Shown: positions 1 to 9,095, counted from the stretch's first letter. The stretch: 42,098 bases of DNA from JBBDIM01 sp040880405 (GCA_040880405.1 JBBDIM010000049.1:1-42098), one strand, 5' to 3'. Made by a program: numbers and translations. Notes: generated from the letters alone by a model not told the origin.

Positions 1-434
1 TTTTCTCATTTTATGCGACAATTTACGAGAGATCCGAATTTCCGGACGGACACTAACTACGACGCGATGACGGAGGTGACACTGGGGGTGTCAAGTGCGG
101 TGCGGCGGTTGTTGGGGTGAAGCGAAAAGAATGAAGGATGAAGCGACATCGGGTAACGCGATCTGGGTGCCAAACCTATTCTATCGCGTGGGCATGGAAC
201 CCGCCCAGGTTTACGCCGATCAGCGTCCACACTGGCTCCAGCCTCGGCCCGTTCCGAGAAAGCCTCCCAATAATCCGTATCGCGAACCGAATTACGGGGG
301 CAAGTCAAATACGGGGCCTATGTTTTGCCGAATCCGGTTCCATGCGATGGGTCCGTTGTGGCATAATCGATTGTGGCGGGTTAGTGCCCCTCCTAAGTGG
401 ACCCCTTCTTTCTAATCCCCGTAGGCCTGGCCCC
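1..434. other. Leading non-coding stretch
   Basis: No gene could be supported here. The reading frame of the following membrane protein stays open back to about position 138, but the translated stretch before 435 is compositionally unlike a protein (Arg/Pro/Ser-rich, no hydrophobic pattern). The signal-anchor sequence begins right after the ATG at 435. The region presumably holds the promoter of the downstream gene; I saw no convincing -35/-10 pair or hairpin. Confidence 0.5.
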
Positions 435-2528
435 ATGCCCCGACTCCCCCAATCGCGCCTGACGCTCATGTTACTGGCGGTGGTGATTGCTGGACTGACG
501 ACCCGAGTCGTGTGGCATGCCAGCACCACCGAGACCGGTTGGCAGACGCTCGCTCGGCAGGTTCGCGGTTCGGTGCTTGTTTGGTTTGAGTATCCGCCGG
601 TGAATGTCGGTTATCGATCTTGGGCTGATCAGGCCGACTTTTGGCTGGACGTTTCCGATCGGGTCCAAGGGCGTTATCCCGAGGATCCCGCCATGCTCAT
701 GATGGCGGCCCAGACGATGCGTGAGCATAGCATCTTCGCAAACTCGATTGAGTTGCGGCTTGGTTATGGGGTGCCGGGGCCGACGATGGATCTTAATTAC
801 TTATCGCATCATCAAGGGAATGCCGGGGTACCACCGGGCGAAGAGTTTCATCAGAAGTGCAGGCAGCGGCGTTTGGAATTGGCCCTGCGTGCCGCTGAAT
901 GTGAACCGGAAAACCTCATCTGGTGGCGGATGGTTGCCTGGTTGATCCGTCCTGACCATCCGGAGTGGGAGACCGTCTTGCAGCAGTGTGCCGCCCACGA
1001 TCCGGAGAACGCCTACTACGACTATCTGGCGGCGATCTTTTATTGGAACCAAGGTGGCTCATATTCCTCGCGGGGCCAGCAGGGACGCAAGTTGGATTTC
1101 GCTACCGGGTTGAGCATTCATGATGCCGACCGGTTCCAAAAGGGAGTCGAAGCTTTTGAGCGAGGCCTGGCAAAACCTCTGCTTAATTCCGGCGAATGGG
1201 ACCAAGTCCGCGAATTCAATCGCGGGGAAATATACCGATTCATCAACGCGGCCGGGTTAACGATCGACGAGCGCCCGATGGACTTCGAGGTGTCGGTTGG
1301 GCAGGGAATCCGCCAAAACCCTTGGCGGGTACCGATTGTGACCGAGATCCTCCGCTGGCAATCGGCCAGGGCATTTCAATTGGCCACGGCTGAGCAGACC
1401 GAAGCGGCGCTAGAGCAGTTGCGGCAAGCAGACCGCTTGCTGGAGCAGCTAAACCATGAAGGACCCTATCCGGAGTCGAGTCACGACTGGGGGCCGATCC
1501 AGCAGTTCGTGCCGTTTGTCCGGTATGAGGTGGCCCGACGTCCGGAAGTGACGATCGATAAGGAACGCCGCGACCGTTTCGCGCTGGAAGCTCGGCAAGC
1601 GGAACAAGCGTATCAACTTTGGTTCGGCACCCTCAAGGAGGATCGCAATCGGCAAGAGGCGACGGGGCCTCAATGGCCAGAACCGCTGCATGAGCGATAC
1701 CCCTGGATCAACATCCTGGTGGGCATTCTGCCGAGTCTGATTCCACCGCTGCTGTTATTTGCGTTGGTGACCGCCGCGCTAGCCCGAGGCAGCGGGGGTA
1801 ATATCTTGGCCGGGCCCGCGTGGTGGTTGCGGGGTGTTTTGTTCTTACTTTGCCTGACGCTGAGCCTTGTCCTATTTGGGTTGGCTCCGGCAGCCGTACT
1901 TCCACCGATCATCACCGCCTGGATCTTGTCATTGACCGTCATCTTTTCGCCACTAATCGTCCTCACGGTATTGGCGGTTCGGAGCTTTCGCGGAGGTGCG
2001 AAACTGACGGACCTGTTTGTTTCGATTGCGATTTGCGGCGCGATTTTTTGGCTGTTTCGGTTTACCCGTATGAACGTTGCCGACGCGAATCGCACCTTCC
2101 CCTTTTATCTAGAGATTCCGCAAAATGTTTTTTGGCTTCGCCGATCGGAAGTCCCCTTTGGCACGCTGTGGCTGGTAGCCATTGAGTGGACCGTGTACCA
2201 AGGGCCCTGGTTGGCGATTGCCGCTTGGCTGGCGATCCTCGCGGCGTGGCAACTTCGGCCAGAGGCATGGAGAACCTCCACGGTGACACAGCCGCCATCA
2301 TGGCGCGACCGGTTTGCCTCGGTCTCATGGCCGCTCGCGACCTCTTCTCTGGCCTTGGGCGCGGTTCTAATGGCAATCTACTTGTCCCTGGCCCCGGCGA
2401 TCATCCACGATGTGGAGAGCGTCTATCAATTCCAAACCGGCCCCCTCGACGATCCGGCCCAATATATGGCGGATCGCGAAGCGGAATTCCAGGCGATAAA
2501 GCAGAAAATCCTGCAAGCAGGAGCGTGA
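435..2528 (+). CDS. Large multi-pass membrane protein of unknown function with N-terminal helical soluble domain
   Basis: Not recognised as a named family. From the ATG at 435 the product is 697 residues. An N-terminal hydrophobic segment (about residues 9-25, MLLAVVIAGL) acts as signal anchor. About 400 soluble, mainly helical residues follow, with Trp/Glu/Ala-rich stretches such as LELALRAAECEPENLIWW that resemble TPR-like helices (inference). From about residue 424 there are six or seven membrane segments (roughly 424-446, 462-480, 484-515, 526-542, 577-605, 632-656). A short charged tail ends the protein. The topology suggests a large extracytoplasmic sensor or scaffold domain tied to a membrane domain. 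ATG 435 was preferred over the open frame back to 138 because the hydrophobic anchor follows it directly. The next genes run in the opposite direction, so it appears monocistronic. Function unknown. Confidence 0.8.
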   Translation: MPRLPQSRLTLMLLAVVIAGLTTRVVWHASTTETGWQTLARQVRGSVLVWFEYPPVNVGYRSWADQADFWLDVSDRVQGRYPEDPAMLMMAAQTMREHSIFANSIELRLGYGVPGPTMDLNYLSHHQGNAGVPPGEEFHQKCRQRRLELALRAAECEPENLIWWRMVAWLIRPDHPEWETVLQQCAAHDPENAYYDYLAAIFYWNQGGSYSSRGQQGRKLDFATGLSIHDADRFQKGVEAFERGLAKPLLNSGEWDQVREFNRGEIYRFINAAGLTIDERPMDFEVSVGQGIRQNPWRVPIVTEILRWQSARAFQLATAEQTEAALEQLRQADRLLEQLNHEGPYPESSHDWGPIQQFVPFVRYEVARRPEVTIDKERRDRFALEARQAEQAYQLWFGTLKEDRNRQEATGPQWPEPLHERYPWINILVGILPSLIPPLLLFALVTAALARGSGGNILAGPAWWLRGVLFLLCLTLSLVLFGLAPAAVLPPIITAWILSLTVIFSPLIVLTVLAVRSFRGGAKLTDLFVSIAICGAIFWLFRFTRMNVADANRTFPFYLEIPQNVFWLRRSEVPFGTLWLVAIEWTVYQGPWLAIAAWLAILAAWQLRPEAWRTSTVTQPPSWRDRFASVSWPLATSSLALGAVLMAIYLSLAPAIIHDVESVYQFQTGPLDDPAQYMADREAEFQAIKQKILQAGA

Positions 2529-2563
2529 ACGCCGCATTTCCTAAGAGGACAGGCACGCCCCCC

Positions 2564-2947
2564 TCAATCCATAAACTCCCCCGGGCTACTCCCGATCGCA
2601 ATAATACTACAAGCCTGGATCGCCGGAATGTCCAGCTCCTTCGCGGCTTGCATTACTTCTGGGCTGTCGGCCCCGGGGTTGAAGTAGACTTTGCCAGCAT
2701 TCGCGGCGGCGATTTCTGGGAGGAGTTTTAGGCCGACTGGTGGTGAGAGGTAGACGCTGATGCTGTCGAGTGTTTCGACCGGCAGATCGGCTAAGGTCGC
2801 GTAGCAGGTTAATCCTTCGATCTGCCCGCCACGGGGGTTTACCGGGAAGACCTCGAAGCCTTGGGCCACGTGGGCTCGGATGGAGATGTTGCTATAGCGC
2901 GCTCGGTTGGGGCTGGCCCCGAGGATGGCGACGGTGGGTTTGCTCAT
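2564..2947 (-). CDS. CoA-binding domain protein (CoA_binding_2 / YccU-like)
   Basis: A 127-residue protein consisting of a single Rossmann-like CoA-binding domain. The N-terminus (TVAILGASPNRARYS) has the glycine-containing nucleotide loop at about residues 6-14. VYLSPP in the middle and the C-terminal FNPGA and QACSII segments follow the layout of the YccU/CoA_binding_2 family, whose members bind CoA but mostly have no assigned reaction. The length is normal for stand-alone members. It lies 13 bp downstream of the secreted HEAT-like gene on the same strand and may be cotranscribed with it, although one product is cytoplasmic and the other exported. No strong Shine-Dalgarno site is visible before the ATG. 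Confidence 0.85.
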   Translation of the reverse strand: MSKPTVAILGASPNRARYSNISIRAHVAQGFEVFPVNPRGGQIEGLTCYATLADLPVETLDSISVYLSPPVGLKLLPEIAAANAGKVYFNPGADSPEVMQAAKELDIPAIQACSIIAIGSSPGEFMD

Positions 2948-2960
2948 AATGTCTAGCGGG

Positions 2961-4265
2961 TTAATCGTCTCGGCTAAGGCGGATGTCGGGGATTTGGGCG
3001 TTCATGGCCCTTTGCTGCGCCTGGTACCAGAATCGCCAGCTATCGCCGTTGAAACCGAAGTCCTCCCCATCTGAGAGGGATCGCATGGCGGCGTACACAT
3101 CGTGGTTTTCGACCCACTGCGCGAAATACAGGTTCTTTGACTTCGTCTGGAGCTGGGCCATGGTCATCTTCTGGAACGAGGCCCTGGGGATGTCGACCAC
3201 AAACCGATCCGGCGGGAGCCGCTGCGAGAAAAAGTAAGTGCTCCGGATGACCGCCTCGGATGTCTTCCTGTAATTCGGTGGTCTTGGCTTGAAGTCAGGA
3301 TGCTGTGTCGCGAGAGCCGAAGAAAGGGGCACGATGGCCGACGGATAATCGAGTTTCGCGAGGGCGATGGCGGCGCGGTTGATGAGGGCGTTATCGTAGT
3401 GTTGCAGGTATTCCGCTACCTGGTCTACCATTTCCGGTTGGCGATGGCGGATGACGTGTTGCAGGCACCGCTCGCGGAAAATAACGTTGTTCTGGAAAAT
3501 CGAATGCTTCAGGAGGAAACTGGTCGCCGAAGGAGAGCCGATGTTGCCCAGGGTATCGATGTACATCCGGATCAAGTCGGGCCGCGTCTCGTTACCCAGC
3601 AGCACGACAATCGCCGGAACCGCCTTGGGATCGCGGATTTCGGCGAAGTCGACCTCTTCCTTGCCCGGCCGGACGGTGCCCAGTTGCACGCGCCAGCGGT
3701 TAAGCCGCATCTTCCAGTCGACTTGCTCCTCATGCCGCCGATCGGACGCGATCAGCAGGGCCGCCTGTTGCTGGGTCATCCAGCGGCCCTCGTGGCGAAT
3801 ATAGCCTTGACCGGACATGTGCCCCGCGCGGCTCGTCCAGTGGCCATCCATGAAGTGGTGCCCCAGTCCTTTGCGTGCCTCTTGATGGTTGGTGTCGAGC
3901 GCCACGACGCGCTGGCAATGCCGGAGGAATTCCAATTCCAGGCCATGGTCCTCACACCACCGGGCCAAGCGCCATTGGTCGGTCGAGGTATCGGCATGCT
4001 TTAGCGCCTGCTCGGCATATTGCCGCTTGGCGGGGACATCGTAGTACACGCGATGCACTTGACGATGGTCCAAGGTAACCTGTCCACCCAGCTCCAGCTC
4101 GATCACGTAGGGAGATTGCTCGTCGGTCGGCGGGGTGACTTTGCCTTCCAGGCGGCCGCCGTTGTTAAGCTCCAAGATATCACCGCGCGCGACAAGCCCA
4201 GGGGTGGTAAACCCCAGCAACAACAACGCTGCTAGCACCGTCCGGCTCATCGCGGCAAGGCCCAT
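2961..4265 (-). CDS. Secreted HEAT-like repeat protein
   Basis: A 434-residue protein with a signal peptide (about residues 1-27, VLAALLLLGFTTPGLVARG) followed by an ILELNNGGRLEGKV segment. Planctomycete exported proteins often begin this way. Residues about 55-180 contain helical segments with conserved-looking Trp/Arg (EDHGLELEFLRHCQ, ARKGLGHHFMDGHWTSR). Residues about 210-340 look like HEAT repeats, for example AVPAIVVLLGNETRPDLIR and SATSFLLKHS, and probably mediate protein contacts. The start is either ATG 4265 or ATG 4250 (MSRTV), 15 bp inside; both keep the signal peptide. No enzymatic motif is visible. The CoA-binding gene follows 13 bp downstream. Confidence 0.8.
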   Translation of the reverse strand: MGLAAMSRTVLAALLLLGFTTPGLVARGDILELNNGGRLEGKVTPPTDEQSPYVIELELGGQVTLDHRQVHRVYYDVPAKRQYAEQALKHADTSTDQWRLARWCEDHGLELEFLRHCQRVVALDTNHQEARKGLGHHFMDGHWTSRAGHMSGQGYIRHEGRWMTQQQAALLIASDRRHEEQVDWKMRLNRWRVQLGTVRPGKEEVDFAEIRDPKAVPAIVVLLGNETRPDLIRMYIDTLGNIGSPSATSFLLKHSIFQNNVIFRERCLQHVIRHRQPEMVDQVAEYLQHYDNALINRAAIALAKLDYPSAIVPLSSALATQHPDFKPRPPNYRKTSEAVIRSTYFFSQRLPPDRFVVDIPRASFQKMTMAQLQTKSKNLYFAQWVENHDVYAAMRSLSDGEDFGFNGDSWRFWYQAQQRAMNAQIPDIRLSRDD

Positions 4266-4442
4266 CTTGAAAACCTAAATCCCAGGTTCCGACAACACAA
4301 TCTCCAAGATAGGTGATATCGGGACACCGATCAACGGTTTGGTGGTTCTGCCCCCTGGGACCGCCGACGTCTCGTCGGCCTCGTGGTCCATCCAGGTTGA
4401 GTTGACCCTCTTGGTCAATTCCACCGCACTTCCCATTCAATT

Positions 4443-4509
4443 GAAACGCAGAGCACAGAGGGTCTCCCGTGTACTTTACGTCTCTGCGCTCTTTGCGCCT
4501 CTGCGTTTC
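4443..4509. repeat. Palindromic repeat with GAAACGCAGAG arms (copy 1)
   Basis: The arms GAAACGCAGAG (4443-4453) and CTCTGCGTTTC (4499-4509) are exact reverse complements around a loop containing CGTCTCTGCGCTCTTTGCG. A second element with the same arms and similar interior lies at 25160-25235, so this is a dispersed hairpin family and not a private terminator. Confidence 0.75.
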
Positions 4510-4582
4510 CAGTCCTTAAAATCCGACCATCATTTCCCGCGTGATGTCTCGTGTCTTAACGTGATTAAAAGCCGCTTTTAAA

Positions 4583-4724
4583 TCTCTCGCAAAGCCGCAA
4601 AGGCGCAAAGAGGAGAGCCGATCCCCGTGGTAGGATTCCTGGTTATATCATTGCCTGGAAGCGATGAAAAATATCAGGACCGGGGTAATTAAACCCCTTT
4701 GCGGCTTAGCGGCTTTGCGAGAGA
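4583..4724. repeat. Long inverted repeat with TCTCTCGCAAAGCCGC arms
   Basis: The 16-bp arms at 4583-4598 and 4709-4724 are exact reverse complements. The inner bases (GCAAAGGCGCAAAG, CCCCTTTGCGGC) give partial further pairing. The spacer is about 110 bp with no coding signal. Confidence 0.7.
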
Positions 4725-4937
4725 AATTCTTTCTTAAAACCCACATGCAAAACCGCCGAACCACCGTGGGCATGGCACCCCGCGCCGGAAAAGCGTTTGC
4801 ATTGGGTTTGACCCGGGGGGGCTTTTTTCGTAACTATCTGCTTGTGTCTTCAGGGAGCAGGGCTAGCGGCTCGCGTCTCGGACATCAATTCCCCCCCGCA
4901 AAAATCGAAAACAGATCGTAAACGCTTCGTGTCTCGC

Positions 4938-5948
4938 ATGTCGCCGACATCTCGAAACCTCGTGCTTGGCCTGGCCCTGGGGCTGTTGGCCTTGAGCGGT
5001 TGCCGCACCGATCCTTCGATCGACCTGCTGGAGTCCGAACTGCGCCAACTGGAAGATACAACCTATACCCTGAACGATACGATTCGCCAGCGCGACCAGC
5101 AGCTTGAATCGATCCGCCGCGAGAACGCCACTCTCCGAAGGCGACTGGGGATGCCGGGCGTTGACGTGAACTTTGGGGCGGAAGAATTTGAATCGGACGA
5201 AGGGTCAAGCGATGTCTCCTTGCCGGTCCCGTCGCGGGGACGACGCAGCGACGATTCCGTCAGCCATAGCGAACTACCGACCATTGAAATGGGGGACTCA
5301 AGCGAGTCGCCGGAAGCGGAGGAAGTCGCTCCGCGATTCGAGCCGACCCCGGCGCGGACCGACACGCTGATATCGCTCAAGGAAGATCCCTTGCCGGACG
5401 ACATGGAGGTGGTTTCAATTCACCTCAATCCGCGTCTGACCGGCGGCTGGGACATGGACCGCGGTCCCGGCGACGATGGCATCATGGTTGTCATCGAACC
5501 TCGCAATCAGGCGGGACAATACGTCCCGGTGGCGGCTCCGGTCTCCGTGGTACTACTGGACCCGGCCTTTCGAGGCGAAGAGGCATACGTGGGCCGGTGG
5601 GACTTCGACACAGCCGACTCCGCCAAACACATCGAGAAAACCTTGCTGGGGAGTGGCATTCACCTGAAGTTGCCCTGGACCGCCGGTCCGCCGGAGCATT
5701 CCAAGCTGGTGCTGCATGTCCGCTACACGACCGCCGAAGGGACCGTGTTGCAGCAGCGAAAAGAGCTGAAAATCGACCTGCCGGGCGAAATCTCATCCCG
5801 CTGGACTCCTGCCAGCGGACCCTTGGCCGATCATCTTCCTAGGGCGGCGCTGGTCGGCCATGAAGAGCCGGTCCGCGAGCCGATCCCCCTCCGCCCGAAA
5901 CCTTCCCCCTCGACGGCCGAAGTGCCGGAGTGGAAACCGTATCGGTAG
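4938..5948 (+). CDS. Coiled-coil lipoprotein of unknown function
   Basis: Starting at ATG 4938 the product is 336 residues with a classic lipoprotein signal: basic start, hydrophobic core LVLGLALGLLALSGC and lipobox Cys at residue 22. A predicted coiled coil at about residues 28-70 (LLESELRQLEDTTYTLNDTI and the following heptads) would support oligomerisation or attachment to an envelope partner. An acidic, Ser/Pro-rich linker follows (about 80-150). A beta-rich C-terminal domain (about 155-290) begins VVSIHLNPRLTGGWDMDRG, and a proline-rich tail ends the protein. I do not recognise the C-terminal domain. GTG 4929 is an in-frame alternative start adding three residues. The gene looks monocistronic, since the following 360 bp is repeat-rich. 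Confidence 0.8.
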   Translation: MSPTSRNLVLGLALGLLALSGCRTDPSIDLLESELRQLEDTTYTLNDTIRQRDQQLESIRRENATLRRRLGMPGVDVNFGAEEFESDEGSSDVSLPVPSRGRRSDDSVSHSELPTIEMGDSSESPEAEEVAPRFEPTPARTDTLISLKEDPLPDDMEVVSIHLNPRLTGGWDMDRGPGDDGIMVVIEPRNQAGQYVPVAAPVSVVLLDPAFRGEEAYVGRWDFDTADSAKHIEKTLLGSGIHLKLPWTAGPPEHSKLVLHVRYTTAEGTVLQQRKELKIDLPGEISSRWTPASGPLADHLPRAALVGHEEPVREPIPLRPKPSPSTAEVPEWKPYR

Positions 5949-5990
5949 GGCAACGTCGCCACGCTTGCCAAAAGTGTGAGTGAATATTCT

Positions 5991-6024
5991 GGGTGCCATG
6001 CCCACGCCCTCCAACGTGGGCATG
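5991..6024. repeat. GTGCCATGCCCACG hairpin repeat, copy A
   Basis: This copy is internally palindromic (CATGCCCACG / CGTGGGCATG with an 8-nt loop) and is the near-exact reverse complement of the copy at 6122-6155 (one mismatch). The same unit recurs at 12905-12939, 13144-13178, 25529-25562 and 27018-27053. Confidence 0.85.
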
Positions 6025-6043
6025 CCTTGGGCGTGAGCGTCAT

Positions 6044-6155
6044 CCAACGGCAACGCGGCCCTAATGGAACCCAAGACGGCGTCCCCGCCTCCCGGAAAAG
6101 ACAAAACCTTCTCGCACGTCTCATGCCCACGTTGGAGGGCGTGAGCATGGCACCC
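6044..6155. repeat. Dispersed ~112-bp repeat unit ending in the GTGGGCATG hairpin
   Basis: The unit runs CCAACGGCAACGC, then TGGAACC, AGACGGCGTCC, a GAAAAGA-like block, TCTCGCAC, and finally the CATGCCCACG hairpin. The same order and spacing occur at 26941-27053, and a variant at 13067-13178. The shared architecture over more than 100 bp implies copying of one element. Confidence 0.75.
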
Positions 6156-6309
6156 GCGACACGACGTGGGTGAGCAGTTCTCCCACGCTCTACGCGAGCG
6201 TGGCTACGTAGTAGTTTTGGCCGACTGGTCGCTTCGCCCCTTAGTCATTACCCTGGAAGTCTCGGCCAACTGCGGTTTATGGCCGGCTCAACTTGCGATA
6301 CCCAGGTGG

Positions 6310-7842
6310 ATGACAACGATGCGTAGCGCGGCAGAGGATCCTGACGACCAGAAACTGATCGACTTGGTTCAGCCACCCACGTGGAAGAACCCCACGCCGC
6401 GAAATCGATACAACCTGGTGGCGATCGGGGGTGGCTCTGGCGGGATCATTTCCGCCTTGGCAACCGCCGGACTGGGCGGGACCAGCGCCTTGATCGAGCG
6501 GCACCGGTTGGGTGGCGACTGTTTGAACTACGGCTGCGTGCCGAGTAAGGCGTTGCTCTCGGCCGCCAAGGTCGCTCATACGGTTCGCACCGCAGAGGCT
6601 TACGGCGTGAAACTGGCTGAGCCGCCGGAGATCGATTTCCCGGCCATCATGCAGCGGATGCGGGCCGTGAGGGCCGGAATCGCCACGCACGATTCGGCGG
6701 CCCGGTTCGCCGAACTGGGGACCGATGTGTTTCTGGGAGAGGCTCGGTTCACTGGCCCCGATACTTTGGAGGTCGGCGGACAGCGAATCCGGTTTGCCCG
6801 CTGCGTGATCGCGACCGGCAGCCGAGCCAACGTCCCGCCGATCGCCGGTTTAGCGGAGGCGGGCTACCTGACCAACGAGACGCTGTTTTCCTTAACGGAA
6901 CTGCCCCGCCGTCTGGCGGTGCTCGGGCTGGGACCGATCGGCTCGGAAATGGCTCAGGCCTTTCGTCGGTTTGGGGCGGAGGTCCACGCGATCGAACAGG
7001 CCTCGCATCCCCTCTCGCGGGAAGACGCTGAGGTGGGCGAAGTGTTGACGCGGCGGTTCCAGGCGGAAGGAATTCACCTCCACCTGCACTCGGTAGTGAC
7101 CGGGGTCGAATCGACGGAGACCGGTAAATTGGTCCGCTACACGACCGGTGGCAAAGAGCACACCTTGGAGGTCGACGAGATTTTGGTGGCCCTGGGTCGG
7201 CGGCCGAACATTGAGAACTTGAACCTCGCGGCGGCCGGAGTCGAGACGACGCGGCGGGGGATCTTTGTGAGCGATCGCCTGCAATCGACCAACCCCAAAA
7301 TCTTCGCCGCGGGGGATGTCGCCGGGGAGTACCAGTTCACCCACGCGGCCGATGCGATGGCGCGGCTGTGTGTGCAGAACGCCCTGTTCTATGGGCGCGG
7401 CAAACTGAGCGACCTGGTCATGCCCTGGTGTACCTACACCGATCCGGAAGTGGCCCACGTCGGGATCAGTGCCCGAGAAGCCCAGAAACAAGGGATTGCG
7501 ATCGACACCTATCGCGAAGACTTTTCGCATGTCGATCGGGCCTTGCTCGAAAGCCCATCGGCGGAACAAGGACCGATCGGGTTCGCGCTCATCCATACCA
7601 GCAAAGGGACTGGCAAAGTCCTGGGTGGCACCATCATCGGCCCGCACGCGGGCGAACTGATCGCCGAGCTCACGCTACTGATGACAACCCATCGCACGCT
7701 CTCGCACTTGGCTGGCACCATCCACTGCTACCCAACGCGAGCGGAAGTGCTCAAACGAATCGCCGACAAGTACCGCAAGACGCAGCTTCGCCCCTGGATC
7801 AAGCGTCTGTTGACACGTTGGCTGGAGTGGCAGCGGGGGTGA
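6310..7842 (+). CDS. Class I pyridine nucleotide-disulfide oxidoreductase (mercuric-reductase-like)
   Basis: From ATG 6310 the product is 510 residues, in the size range of the glutathione reductase/lipoamide dehydrogenase/mercuric reductase group. The FAD-binding loop GGGSGG lies at about residues 40-45. The redox-active disulfide GGDCLNYGCVPSK is Cys71/Cys76. The NAD(P)H-binding domain has LGLGPIGSEMAQAF, followed by AAGDVAGEYQFTH. The C-terminal dimer motif is HCYPTRAE (His472/Glu479), the usual acid-base pair. It lacks the N-terminal heavy-metal domain and the C-terminal vicinal cysteines needed by true mercuric reductase, and there is no mer context, so the substrate is probably another disulfide or quinone. 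ATG 6310 is preferred over the open frame from 6166, which crosses a repeat; ATG 6319 is a close alternative. It is convergent with the GT4 gene, 17 bp apart. Confidence 0.9.
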   Translation: MTTMRSAAEDPDDQKLIDLVQPPTWKNPTPRNRYNLVAIGGGSGGIISALATAGLGGTSALIERHRLGGDCLNYGCVPSKALLSAAKVAHTVRTAEAYGVKLAEPPEIDFPAIMQRMRAVRAGIATHDSAARFAELGTDVFLGEARFTGPDTLEVGGQRIRFARCVIATGSRANVPPIAGLAEAGYLTNETLFSLTELPRRLAVLGLGPIGSEMAQAFRRFGAEVHAIEQASHPLSREDAEVGEVLTRRFQAEGIHLHLHSVVTGVESTETGKLVRYTTGGKEHTLEVDEILVALGRRPNIENLNLAAAGVETTRRGIFVSDRLQSTNPKIFAAGDVAGEYQFTHAADAMARLCVQNALFYGRGKLSDLVMPWCTYTDPEVAHVGISAREAQKQGIAIDTYREDFSHVDRALLESPSAEQGPIGFALIHTSKGTGKVLGGTIIGPHAGELIAELTLLMTTHRTLSHLAGTIHCYPTRAEVLKRIADKYRKTQLRPWIKRLLTRWLEWQRG

Positions 7843-7859
7843 ACCGATTTTGGTCGCCG

Positions 7860-9095
7860 CTACATCCCGCAGTAAACTTCCGCCACACCCATGGCCATCG
7901 CTTCATCTGAGAAGTAGCGACGGTGTCGCTCCAGGGCGTTTTCGCGGAGGGTCGACCAATCGAGTCGCCCTTCGATCAAATCGCGAATCCGCTCGGCCAG
8001 GTGCGCCGGGGCGTTGGGATGGGCGATGATGCCACTGTGGTTATCATCGATCGCTTCGGTCACCCCTTCCACCGCCGTCGCGGCGACCGGGGTACCGGCG
8101 GCCATTGCTTCCAGGACCACCATCGGAAGCCCTTCACCAAACAGGCTGGGCAGCACGAACAGGTCCATTTTCCGCAGTTCGGCCGGCACATCCTGCGTGA
8201 AGCCGACCCAGTCGATCCGGCTGGCAAGTCGGTGCTTTTCTACCAGCTGTTTGATGTGGCGATCGTACTCCGGGGTTTCAAACGGGCCGACGGCGCGGAG
8301 TCGGACCTCGTGACCGGCGTCACGGAGTTTCGCCATTGCCTCGAGCAGAACCTCCAGTCCCTTGCGTGGTCGGAAAAGTGCGACGGTGCCCAAGGTCCAC
8401 TCAGTCGTGGGTGGTGTGCGGTTGGGTGGATTCTCGAGACACGGAACGCCGTTATGCACGACATGGATTTTGCGATGTGGCACGCCCAGCCCGCGGACAT
8501 GGTGGGCCAGGCTTTCCGAGACGCAAATCAACCGGGCCGCGCGGCGGATGGCCAGCATCTCGATCTTTTGATTCACCCAGTTCCGTACCTTGCGGGTGGA
8601 GTCCCGCGAGGTGGGGCTGTGGACATGGTAAACCAGCGGCTTGCCGGTTCGTAGCGACGCGATCATCCCCAGCATCGCGGTCCTCGGCGTGTGGGCGTGA
8701 ATAAGTTGGTAGTCCCCTGCACGCACCAAGTGGGCCAGACGCTCGGCCTGCATCAGATCCAATCGATGTCGCATCGGCAGAGCAATCGCCTCGGCCTCGG
8801 TCGCGATCCGCGCCTCCAGAAACCGGCCCGGTTTGACGCAAGCGAAATCGACATGATAGCCCATCCGCGGCAGATTCAAGGCCAACAGGTCCTGGACACG
8901 CTCGGCCCCGGAATAGTGCTCGCCATTGATGACGTGCAGCACGCGAATGTGGTCCGTGGCTCCTTCGCTCCGGGCAGCCTCTTCTCGATAGGAATCGATA
9001 AAGGGAAGGATCTCGGTCGGGCCATCTACAAGAGACGGGACGTGAGGCGAGGGGGGCATCGGTCGGTGGCTCCGAATCGGGGAACTAGCAAGCAT
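7860..9095 (-). CDS. GT4-family glycosyltransferase
   Basis: From the ATG at 9095 the product is 411 residues, typical for retaining GT-B glycosyltransferases of family 4. The N-terminal domain starts IRVLHVINGEHYSGAERV with the glycine loop for the acceptor-side fold. The nucleotide-sugar domain begins near TLGTVALFRPRKGLEVLLEA. The E-x7-E region is present as SLFGEGLPMVVLEAMAAGTP, followed by VAATAVEGVTEAI. It probably transfers a sugar from an NDP-sugar in lipid, polysaccharide or surface-glycan synthesis; the acceptor cannot be told. The frame is open upstream to 9308, but that stretch is low quality. The upstream neighbour, on the same strand, ends about 120 bp away. Confidence 0.9.
   Translation of the reverse strand: MLASSPIRSHRPMPPSPHVPSLVDGPTEILPFIDSYREEAARSEGATDHIRVLHVINGEHYSGAERVQDLLALNLPRMGYHVDFACVKPGRFLEARIATEAEAIALPMRHRLDLMQAERLAHLVRAGDYQLIHAHTPRTAMLGMIASLRTGKPLVYHVHSPTSRDSTRKVRNWVNQKIEMLAIRRAARLICVSESLAHHVRGLGVPHRKIHVVHNGVPCLENPPNRTPPTTEWTLGTVALFRPRKGLEVLLEAMAKLRDAGHEVRLRAVGPFETPEYDRHIKQLVEKHRLASRIDWVGFTQDVPAELRKMDLFVLPSLFGEGLPMVVLEAMAAGTPVAATAVEGVTEAIDDNHSGIIAHPNAPAHLAERIRDLIEGRLDWSTLRENALERHRRYFSDEAMAMGVAEVYCGM

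Larger units (their letters stand above)
4266..4937. other. 672-bp intergenic region rich in palindromic repeats
   Basis: The space between the divergent HEAT-like and lipoprotein genes. It holds a copy of the GGGACCGCCGACGTC repeat at 4355-4380, also found at both ends of the 12.8-13.3 kb intergenic region. Two hairpins lie at 4443-4509 and 4583-4724, and a fragment of the GTGGGCATGGCACC repeat at about 4768-4781. It must also contain the two outward promoters. I see no supportable gene. Confidence 0.6.
5949..6309. other. 361-bp intergenic region with an inverted pair of GTGGGCATGGCACC repeats
   Basis: Two oppositely oriented copies of the hairpin repeat (5991-6024 and 6122-6155) flank a stretch that belongs to the dispersed CCAACGGCAACGC...GATGGAACC unit (6044-6155). 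The rest probably contains the promoter of the flavoprotein gene. No gene is supported; the open frame from 6166 runs through the repeat and is unlikely to be translated. Confidence 0.55.

Noticed and set aside
138..434. N-terminal extension of the first membrane protein
   Set aside because: The frame is open, but the peptide lacks protein-like character and the signal anchor begins right after ATG 435.
3300..4004. 234-codon plus-strand frame opposite the HEAT-like gene
   Set aside because: It is a shadow of the minus-strand gene, which has a signal peptide and repeat structure.
5991..6155. CRISPR-like array of GTGGGCATG repeats
   Set aside because: Copies are few, alternate in orientation and lack regular spacers; no cas gene is present. 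They are dispersed palindromic repeats.
6892..7647. 251-codon minus-strand frame inside the flavoprotein gene
   Set aside because: Antisense to an unambiguous disulfide reductase with all motifs.
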